Assembly (NCBI RefSeq): GCF_001536285.1
Contig: NZ_FAOZ01000004.1
Location: 434,001 to 498,000, forward strand
Length of the DNA: 64,000 bases
Direction: 5' to 3'
From: Parafrankia irregularis
Lineage (GTDB): Bacteria > Actinomycetota > Actinomycetes > Frankiales > Frankiaceae
A model generated the notes under the pieces. That model was not told the DNA's origin and ran no database searches. It saw only the letters and a program-made list of their open reading frames with translations. Made by a program: the position numbers and the translations under genes. Of the stretch, positions 1-6,303 are shown one piece after another (the first letter of the stretch is position 1; each line of letters begins with the position of its first letter).

Positions 1-237
1 GAGCGCGGCCTGGTGCAGGAGGGCTTCCACGCCGACCTGGTCGCCTTCGACCCGGCGACGGTGGGCACGACCCCGGTCGAGCGGGTCCGTGACCAGCCGG
101 GCGGCGCGGACCGTCTGGTGGTGCGCAGCACCGGCATCGAGTACGTCTGGGTGAACGGCGTCGCGACCCGCACCGCCGGCAAGGACCTCCCCGACGCCGC
201 CCCCGGCCGTCTCCTGCGTGCACGCACCGCCTCGTAG
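1..237 (+). CDS. Amidohydrolase C-terminus (N-acyl-D-amino-acid deacylase-like), partial
   Basis: This is the last 78 codons of a gene that begins upstream of the window; the frame is open from base 1. The residues HADLVAFDP, then a T..ERVRDQP-like stretch, then YVWVNGV are the closing beta-sandwich of amidohydrolase family 3 enzymes such as D-aminoacylases. In that family this part rebuilds the small composite domain after the TIM barrel. None of the metal ligands lie in this fragment, so the substrate cannot be inferred. No terminator-like hairpin follows. Related imidase or dihydroorotase-like enzymes have a similar C-terminus and remain possible. Confidence 0.75.
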   Translation, partial: ERGLVQEGFHADLVAFDPATVGTTPVERVRDQPGGADRLVVRSTGIEYVWVNGVATRTAGKDLPDAAPGRLLRARTAS

Positions 238-310
238 CCGCCTGATCGTCGCCTGATCGCCGCACGAGCCGCGTGCCCCGGTAACGGCGATTGCGATCTT
301 CTTTGCGTTC

Positions 311-343
311 TGTCCTACTATGGCCTGCTGCGCAGCCGACGGT
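311..343 (+). promoter_or_regulatory. Promoter/leader block shared with the second septum gene
   Basis: A 33-base block starting TGTCCTACTATGGCC lies about 110 bases before the first septum-formation gene. It matches 29 of 33 bases at 2602-2634, before the paralogous gene. TTTGCG just upstream and TACTAT inside the block could be -35 and -10 elements, though the spacing is short. Conservation this far from the start codon suggests a common promoter or RNA leader duplicated with the gene. Confidence 0.45.
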
Positions 344-453
344 AGCCAGATCAGCGCATTGGGTGTCAGTTGATTCGGTGTCAGTTGATTCATGGTGCTG
401 TCCGCCGCCTGACCGCGGCCAGCCGATGATTCCCTGACCCGAGGAGCCCGCAC

Positions 454-1875
454 ATGCCCGCCGATGGCATGCCCCCTGACAGTGCCGTTCCGCCCGGCAG
501 TGCCGTTCCGCCCGGCAGTGCCGTTTCCCCTGACGGGGCCGTTCCTGTTCCTGCGGAGGGTGCCGTACGCGCCGGCGGCACATCCGCCCCGGCGGACGAC
601 CGCACACCGCCGACCGGTGCCGCGGAACCGGACCCGTTCGCCGGGCTGGTCCTCGACGACGCGTTCGTCGCCGCCGCGACCCGATACGAGGCACCGGCAC
701 GTACCCGGGACGCGATCGCCCGCTTCGGAGCGGCCGAGGACGAACGCTCGCCGCTGCTGGCGAAGGCGCGGTCTGCCCGAGCCAGGCGGGCGCGCTGGGC
801 CGGCTCCGCGGGGCGCACCCCGCGCCCGCCCCGCGGTCGGTCGCGGCTGTCATCGCCGTCCGCGACCGGCGGTGGATGGACCCGCGGCCGGGTCATCCTC
901 GCCGTGATCAGCCTGACCCTCCTGATCAGCACCCTGGTGGCGTTCGTCCGGTCGGAGCTCGATTCCGTGGGTGTACCGCGCACGACGGTGCCCGCCGCCG
1001 CGCCGAGCCCGTCGACCGGTCCCGTGGGGCTGGATCGGGACGAACCGGCCGATGCCTCGGACGAGAACCTTCCCGAACTGCAGCGGTGGAGCTGGGAATC
1101 AGGGCATTGCTACCGGTGGCCGCAGATGTCCGGCGACGTCTCAGTGGACGACGTCCCGTGCACCGCTCCGCATCTGTTCGAGGCGGTCAGCCGGCTCGAC
1201 CTGGGCCCGGCCTACTCCGGCGACGCACCGTACCCGTCCCGGTGGTCCGATGTCGCGGATCATCACTGCGGCCCGCTGGTCACCGCCTATCTGGGGCATC
1301 CACTGGATCCGTTCGGGCGTTATGCGGCCAGCACGATCCATCCCAGGCGGCCGGAATGGCGCAGTGGCGGTCGCGAGGTCGTCTGTGGGCTGGTCATCAA
1401 GGGCGAGGCCGATCCGAGTCGGCCGTGGTCCCTCCACACGTTTTCCGGCGGTGTCCGGGAAGCGGACCAGGCGATGACCTTCCCGGCAGGTACCTGCTTC
1501 CGGCAGGCCGCCGACGAGGATGACCGCGTGGTTCCATGCGAGGAGCCCCATCACTCCGAGAGCGTCGGAACGGCCGTCCTGCCCGACACGGCCGACGGCG
1601 CACCCCCCTCGGCCGAGCTTTACGACGAACTCGCCGAGGCCGCCTGCGCGCCGCGGCTCGCGCCCTACCTGGAGCACGACAACGGCTCCCGCGGCAACGG
1701 CGGCGTGATCACTCAGGGTGCCTGGCATGTGATCCGTCCGGAAAGCTGGCGCGCGGGCACCCGCTCCACCACTTGCCTGGTCGGCCTGGTGGATGGCTCC
1801 GGGCATGCCGTGGAGACCACCGGCCGGCTCGACCCTGCGCACCCCGCCGCCGGAACGGGAACGGCCAACGTCTGA
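454..1875 (+). CDS. Septum formation family membrane protein (copy 1)
   Basis: A 473-residue protein. Residues 1-145 are low-complexity and cytoplasmic, and include an 18-base DNA repeat that encodes PPGSAV units. One membrane helix follows at about 148-170 (VILAVISLTLLIST). The extracellular part carries a repeated module: CYRW...VPCTAPHLFEAV near residues 214-250, and a second Cys-rich unit (GTCFRQA...VVPCEEPHHSE) near 350-390. This matches the actinobacterial septum-formation domain (Septum_form, PF13845), whose biochemical role is unknown. The ATG at 454 is preceded by GAGGAG at 441-446. The downstream gene at 2750 is a shorter paralogue with the same architecture. Family call firm, function only by name. 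Confidence 0.8.
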   Translation: MPADGMPPDSAVPPGSAVPPGSAVSPDGAVPVPAEGAVRAGGTSAPADDRTPPTGAAEPDPFAGLVLDDAFVAAATRYEAPARTRDAIARFGAAEDERSPLLAKARSARARRARWAGSAGRTPRPPRGRSRLSSPSATGGGWTRGRVILAVISLTLLISTLVAFVRSELDSVGVPRTTVPAAAPSPSTGPVGLDRDEPADASDENLPELQRWSWESGHCYRWPQMSGDVSVDDVPCTAPHLFEAVSRLDLGPAYSGDAPYPSRWSDVADHHCGPLVTAYLGHPLDPFGRYAASTIHPRRPEWRSGGREVVCGLVIKGEADPSRPWSLHTFSGGVREADQAMTFPAGTCFRQAADEDDRVVPCEEPHHSESVGTAVLPDTADGAPPSAELYDELAEAACAPRLAPYLEHDNGSRGNGGVITQGAWHVIRPESWRAGTRSTTCLVGLVDGSGHAVETTGRLDPAHPAAGTGTANV

Positions 1876-1914
1876 GCATCGCCAGTCGGCCGACCGCCGT
1901 CGCTGTCCCGGGTG

Positions 1915-2355
1915 TCAGCCCGCTACCGTGATCCGCCGGGTTCGGGCGGGATTTCTTTCATCACCGTCGTAGCCACGGAGGTAGGCCGTGCCGGTCGCCG
2001 CCACGCGACATGGTTTGGCCGGCCGGTCGCACTCGTGGACCTGGGCGACCACCACCGCGGCGCCGTTGACCTCCGCGTCGTCGATGGTCAGGCGGACTGG
2101 CGGGGCGAACGCCCGGGCCCTTGGCTGCCAGACCCTGCTTGAGGACCTGCGGATCGGGAAGCCCGACCGGGCGGAACCCGGCCTGCTCGTCGAGGCCCAG
2201 GACGACAGTCCCACCGCCGGGTTGGTTCGCCAACGCGCTCAGGGTCGCGGTCAGCGAGGCAGGCAACCCACCCGCGGCGGACTTGACCTCGACCTCGATG
2301 GTGTCGCCACCCGAGCGGCGAGGAGATCGATCAGCTGGCTCACATCGCGTGGCAC
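1915..2355 (-). pseudogene. Truncated, frameshifted AlbA_2/Schlafen-type ATP-binding protein
   Basis: Reading leftward from a GTG at 2355, three frames together give one recognisable protein: VSQLIDLLAAR, then DTIEVEVKSAAGGLP and SALANQPGGGTVVLGLDE, then RAFAPPVRLTIDD to AYLRGYDGDE. This is the N-terminal AlbA_2 domain found in many predicted transcriptional regulators and mobile-element-linked ATP-binding proteins. Two frame changes are needed, near 2320 and near 2124 (one extra G in a GGGCCC run). The reading ends after about 140 residues, where intact family members continue for several hundred. No single frame encodes it, so it is a relic. A perfect palindrome starts at its own first codon. 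Confidence 0.7.
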
Positions 2356-2409
2356 GCCAAATGTAACCACGGCGCGGTTACATTTGGCGTGCGGGTTACA
2401 TTTGACACC
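2354..2409. repeat. Perfect palindrome with extra half-site (TGTAACC...GGTTACA)
   Basis: Arms 2354-2368 and 2376-2390 are perfect 15-base reverse complements (ACGCCAAATGTAACC), separated by seven bases. A further direct half-site GGTTACATTTG follows at 2394-2404. The palindrome overlaps the start of the relic gene on the minus strand. It could be that gene's own operator or the end of a small mobile element. Confidence 0.7.
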
Positions 2410-2476
2410 CCGAGACCTCGGCTGAGGCGACTGAAGTCTGCTGCAGCATCTGGCATCACCTGGGACGCAGGTGGCG

Positions 2477-2510
2477 CGCGAAATGTAACCAGGCGCGGTT
2501 ACATTTCGCG
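2477..2510. repeat. Second palindrome of the same family
   Basis: Arms 2477-2490 (CGCGAAATGTAACC) and 2497-2510 are perfect 14-base reverse complements around AGGCGC. The AAATGTAACC core and the spacer GGCGC are shared with 2354-2390, about 110 bases away. The two flank a 66-base segment without coding potential. A GCGGGT repeat follows at 2511-2535. Confidence 0.7.
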
Positions 2511-2601
2511 GTGCGGGTGCGGGTGCGGGTGCGGACGGGCCCTGGTGTGGGCTCGGGGGCCATCAGCTCGGCTGCGGCTAGCTGCGAGCATTTTTGTAGC
2601 T

Positions 2602-2634
2602 TGTCCTAGGATGGCCTGCTGCGCTGCCGATGGT
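2602..2634 (+). promoter_or_regulatory. Promoter/leader block of the second septum gene
   Basis: This block is the counterpart of 311-343, differing at four of 33 bases and starting TGTCCTAGGATGGCC. It lies about 115 bases before the GTG at 2750, the same distance as for the first paralogue. The rest of the leaders do not align, which argues for selection on this block. Confidence 0.45.
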
Positions 2635-2749
2635 GGGGGCCGTCGGTGGCAGGGGCGAGGCGAGACCCGGCCGATTCACCAGGACCCGGGTCGGCGACTC
2701 GAACCTTCGCGGCGCCCACTGATCCTCGTGCCCAGGGAGTCAACCTGTC

Positions 2750-3760
2750 GTGCCCGACAACCGAGAACGTGTCAACAGGTGGCGACGGGGCTGGCGTGGC
2801 CACGCGGTGACCGTCGCGATCAACGTCGTGCTCGCCGGCGCGGTCGTCGGCGCGGCCGTCTACGCGCTGGCGGAGGTTCGCTCCGACGACTCCGCTCAGG
2901 ATGATTCCGCTGCCGTGACGGAGATCGACGCGGCGGCGGGCGGGACGCCGCGTCCGTCGTCGTCGCCCACCACCGCCGGCGCGGACCGGCCCGTCGAGCT
3001 CGAGCAGTACATCTATGCGACCGGGCACTGCTACACCTGGCAGCAGGAAGTCAGCACGTCGAATGTGAAGGACGTCCCCTGCGGGGATCGCCACCTTTTC
3101 GAGGCGGTCGACGACACGGATCTCGGCAAGGAGTATTCGAGCTCGGCTTTCTATCCCAGGCCCGAGGAGTGGTCCGATATCACCACCCGGTACTGCTCGC
3201 AGATGATCGACGAATATCTCGGGTATCCCCTCGACCCGCACGGGCGCTTCGGCGCCGGCATGGTTTATCCGCATCCGCTGGGATGGGAGCGGGGCGACCG
3301 GTCGGTTACCTGCGGGATCATGGCGGGCGGGTCCGAGGCGGATCCCTCGGCGCGCCTCGTGCCGTTCGAGGGCGCCGTCCGTGGCGCTGACCAGGCCTGG
3401 GTGCCCGCTGTCGGAACCTGCTTCAGCGAGGGCGCGGACACCGTGATCGAGACGTCCTGCGCCTCCCCCCACAGTCTGCAGCTCATCGGTGCCGTCGCGG
3501 TACCGGGGGCGCCGCCGGGAGGCGGCGTGCCGTCCGACAGCTGGCTCGACGAGCAGGTGGGCTCGCGGTGCGCCGATCTCGCCGCGCCCTACCTGCGGAC
3601 GGACCGCTTCGAGTCCGCGTTGCTGGCGCCGCGGTGGAACACCATCGAACCGGAGAGCTGGCGCGCGGGCACCCGCCGGGCGAGATGCTACGTCGGCTTC
3701 GTCGACGAGACCGGGGCACCGGTGCCGGTCCACGCGGCCCTGCCCGTGCCGGCCGCCTGA
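2750..3760 (+). CDS. Septum formation family membrane protein (copy 2)
   Basis: A 336-residue paralogue of the gene at 454. A short basic N-terminus (NRERVNRWRRGWRG) is followed by one membrane helix at about 22-42 (AVTVAINVVLAGAVVGAAVY) and an extracellular region. The region holds CYTWQQ...VPCGDRHLFEAV and, later, GTCFSEG...SCASPHSL, the same duplicated module as copy 1. Both end with ESWRAGTR.A.CYVG/CLVG, so they are diverged duplicates. GTG 2750 is chosen for the AGGGAG at 2734-2739. The long Pro/Ala N-terminus of copy 1 is missing. A 50-base palindrome 24 bases after the stop should end transcription. Confidence 0.8.
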   Translation: MPDNRERVNRWRRGWRGHAVTVAINVVLAGAVVGAAVYALAEVRSDDSAQDDSAAVTEIDAAAGGTPRPSSSPTTAGADRPVELEQYIYATGHCYTWQQEVSTSNVKDVPCGDRHLFEAVDDTDLGKEYSSSAFYPRPEEWSDITTRYCSQMIDEYLGYPLDPHGRFGAGMVYPHPLGWERGDRSVTCGIMAGGSEADPSARLVPFEGAVRGADQAWVPAVGTCFSEGADTVIETSCASPHSLQLIGAVAVPGAPPGGGVPSDSWLDEQVGSRCADLAAPYLRTDRFESALLAPRWNTIEPESWRAGTRRARCYVGFVDETGAPVPVHAALPVPAA

Positions 3761-3783
3761 CCCGAACGGATCGCCTGGGCGAG

Positions 3784-3833
3784 CCGGTGTTTCCGTGGGG
3801 CGGTTCCGCGGAACCGCCCCACGGAAACACCGG
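3784..3833 (+). terminator. 50-base perfect palindrome, probable terminator
   Basis: Two 25-base arms (starting CCGGTGTTTCCGTGGGGC) are perfect reverse complements with no loop bases between them. It begins 24 bases after the second septum gene. There is no U-run, as is common in very GC-rich actinobacteria. A DNA-level role (cruciform or protein site) is also possible. Confidence 0.6.
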
Positions 3834-4066
3834 GCCAGCCGTGGAAGCATGCCCGAGGGTTCTTTTCCTGTCGTTCAAAAGACAGCCGATGTCCCCTTTT
3901 CGGAGCGCCGCTGTCGCTCTGGCCCGGCGTGTCGCGCCACCGACAGCAATTTCAGGGCGCGGATTTGTCGCCGGGGCCGACCCGTCCTGACCTCGTAGGG
4001 TAGCGTCCTGACGGAAATGCTGGTCGAGGTCGCATAAATCCGATTTTCGAGGGGTTCTCCAGGGCC

Positions 4067-4822
4067 ATGCGAAAAAGCCGCTTCCTGCCTTCCTGGTTGT
4101 TTCTTCCCGGTCGAATCATGATGATGCTGGTGATTCTGTCGGTCTCGGCTGCCGCCTGCGACGGCGACGCGAACGGCGGTGGTGGCCAGGGCGCAGCCCA
4201 GCCTGCTGGGAACGTGTGTGACGGCGTTTCCGCCTGCACCCGTGTCGGTGCGGCCGACCTCGACGCGGACGGGACCGCCGACGGCATCGCGCTGGTCCGG
4301 GCCGCCCCGCAGCGCTGGCTGCTGCGTGTCGCACCGGCCGGGGGCTCGGTCGCCGAGTTCCGGTTCGACGGGCCCGCCATCGGCCCGGACGAGCCCTGGT
4401 ACGGAACCGCGCAGGTGGACGGCGTGCCAGGTGCGGAGATCGTGCTGCTGACCGACCGGGGAGCGCATACCACGTGGTTCACCGTGCTGACCTACCGAAA
4501 CGGCCAACTCGTGCGGTCCGATCCGCCGGGCGAACGGCCGGAGCCGGAGAGCGGGTGGCCGGTCGACAGCGCCAACAGCGGCTGGATCGGCTACGCCTGC
4601 GGAAAGCAGGGCGAGACCGTGACGCTGTTGGCGAGTGCTTCGGAGCGAAATGACGATCCGGCCCGCCCCGAGGCCTACAACGAAATCAACACGCTGTACG
4701 GATGGACGGATTCCGGCTGGCGTGAGCTGTCCAGCCGGAACGTGGCCTACAACGCGGGGGACCATTCAGGGGAAGAGCACGCCGGCTGGCACTGCGACGG
4801 CCTTCCGGTCTATCCCGACTGA
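4067..4822 (+). CDS. Secreted lipoprotein of unknown function
   Basis: A 251-residue protein with a type II signal peptide: basic start MRKSRF, hydrophobic stretch IMMMLVILSV, and lipobox SAAAC with the lipidated Cys near residue 25. A Gly-rich linker leads to a domain containing ADLDADGTADGIALV, which resembles an FG-GAP/VCBS beta-propeller repeat or calcium-binding loop. Later come aromatic-rich strands (TTWFTVLTYRNG). There are four further Cys in the mature part. I do not recognise a family. It lies alone between the septum genes and a convergent amidohydrolase. Surface binding is only a guess. Confidence 0.7.
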   Translation: MRKSRFLPSWLFLPGRIMMMLVILSVSAAACDGDANGGGGQGAAQPAGNVCDGVSACTRVGAADLDADGTADGIALVRAAPQRWLLRVAPAGGSVAEFRFDGPAIGPDEPWYGTAQVDGVPGAEIVLLTDRGAHTTWFTVLTYRNGQLVRSDPPGERPEPESGWPVDSANSGWIGYACGKQGETVTLLASASERNDDPARPEAYNEINTLYGWTDSGWRELSSRNVAYNAGDHSGEEHAGWHCDGLPVYPD

Positions 4823-4898
4823 CGTCCGCTGGTCTGGTGGTCCGTGCCCACCCGCGGCGCGGCGTCTTACTGGGGATCCGCGTCGCCGCACACCCAGA

Positions 4899-4997
4899 AA
4901 TTCGCCCCAATAGCGGCAAACGAGGCGCAGGGTCGCCTGGCGATCGACAAGAAGTGAGGATATTGGTTGTTCGAACAGCCAATATCCTCACTTCTTG
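4899..4997. repeat. Dispersed hairpin repeat, copy A
   Basis: A left block beginning AATTCGCC at 4899 leads to GGTCGCCTGGCGATC and a hairpin with 25-base arms at 4948-4972 and 4973-4997 (CAAGAAGTGAGGATATTGG...), one mismatch. Block and hairpin recur at 13.98, 15.92, 35.21, 39.48 and 58.86 kb. This copy sits between convergent genes, so it could also serve both as terminator. Confidence 0.75.
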
Positions 4998-5046
4998 CTT
5001 TGTGGTAAATGGTGACCGCGGTGGCAGCCGGCTGGCGGCGGTGCGC

Positions 5047-6267
5047 TCAGGCCTGTGCGGTCTGCGCCTGGCGGGGCCGGTCCGAGCCGGTGTCGGGGAT
5101 GCGCAGCAGCTCCGCGGTGTTGCCGCGCAGGATCTTGCGGGCCACCGCCGGCTCGCAGGTGTCCAGGCGCTCCACGTAGTCGACCGGCTGGCGCAGGCCT
5201 TCGGGGTGCGGGTAGTCCGAGCCGAAGAGGACCTGGTCCGGGCCGAGGATGTCGATCAGGTCGTGGACGTCGTCCTCCGGGAACGGGCAGACCCACAGGT
5301 GCTCGGTGAGCATCTCGCTCGGGCGGGCGCTGAGCGGGCCGCCGATCATCGGGCCGCGCCGGCCCAGGGCCGCGGCCTTGTCGACGGTCTTGAGCAGGTG
5401 CCGGACCCAGTTGCTGCCGTTCTCGATCGAGACGATCTTCACGCCGGGGTGGCGGCCGAAGAGATTGTGCAGGGTCAGGGCGGTCAGGGTGTCGACGATC
5501 GGCCGCTCGGTGTTGCACAGCGCCCACTGCAGCGGCGACTGGCGGTGGGACGGGTTGCCCGCGTCCTCCGACCACAGGCTTCCGTAGGCCAGGTTGTAGC
5601 CGCTGTTGGAGACGTGGAAGACGACCCCGACACCGGCCTCGGCGACCGTCGCCCAGAACGGGTCGAACACCGGGTCGGCGGGGGAGCGCCCCCCGACCGG
5701 GCCAGGGCGCAGGTGCACCAGGCGGGCTCCGGCGTCGAGCACCCGGCGTAGCTCGACCAGGCAGTGGTCGAGGTCGAGCAGGGAGAGCATCGGCACGGCG
5801 AAGATCCGGTTCTCCGCCGCGTAGCCCCAGTCCTCCTCCAGCCAGCGGTTGAACGCCCGCAGGCTTGCGTAGGTGAGCTCGATGTCATCCACCATGTCCT
5901 GCTCGACGGCCACGCCGAGCGTCGGCAGCATGATGCTCGCCTCGACGCCCTGGTTGTCCATCAGGCGCAGCCGGGCGGGCCGCTCGATGAAAGCGGGGTG
6001 GTCCTTGGCGTTGAGGACCTCCCGGTGGGTGAAGCCGTCGGCGACCTCACCGACGAACAGCCCCTGCAGCGCTCCGGGTGCGGAGGCGTAGTCACCGGGC
6101 ATGACGCTCATGAAGGTGCGGCGGTCGCCGATGAAGACCCGGCCGAGACCGTCCGTGCCGCGTTCGACCCGCACGGTCTCGTTCTTCCAACGGGACTCGA
6201 TGTGTCGGGAGAAGCAGTCATCCGGCTCGTAGTAGTGGCCGTCGGCATCGATCAGCTCGTAGTCCAC
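5047..6267 (-). CDS. Amidohydrolase 2 family protein (metal-dependent hydrolase/decarboxylase)
   Basis: A 406-residue TIM-barrel protein of the amidohydrolase-2 family (PF04909). It opens with DADGHYYEP, giving the DxH metal motif at residues 9-11. It has FHVSNSGYN in mid-protein and FGSDYPHPEG near 350, whose Asp is the usual catalytic residue. Related enzymes act as gamma-resorcylate or ACMS-type decarboxylases, or as hydrolases of cyclic acyl compounds; which applies here cannot be told. GTG 6267 is preceded by GGAGGTGG. It lies 36 bases after the CoA-transferase and is the last gene of a three-gene minus-strand operon, pointing to catabolism of an activated acid. Confidence 0.8.
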   Translation of the reverse strand: MDYELIDADGHYYEPDDCFSRHIESRWKNETVRVERGTDGLGRVFIGDRRTFMSVMPGDYASAPGALQGLFVGEVADGFTHREVLNAKDHPAFIERPARLRLMDNQGVEASIMLPTLGVAVEQDMVDDIELTYASLRAFNRWLEEDWGYAAENRIFAVPMLSLLDLDHCLVELRRVLDAGARLVHLRPGPVGGRSPADPVFDPFWATVAEAGVGVVFHVSNSGYNLAYGSLWSEDAGNPSHRQSPLQWALCNTERPIVDTLTALTLHNLFGRHPGVKIVSIENGSNWVRHLLKTVDKAAALGRRGPMIGGPLSARPSEMLTEHLWVCPFPEDDVHDLIDILGPDQVLFGSDYPHPEGLRQPVDYVERLDTCEPAVARKILRGNTAELLRIPDTGSDRPRQAQTAQA

Positions 6268-6303
6268 CGATCCACCTCCACAAAGATAGTGAACACCCGC
6301 TCA

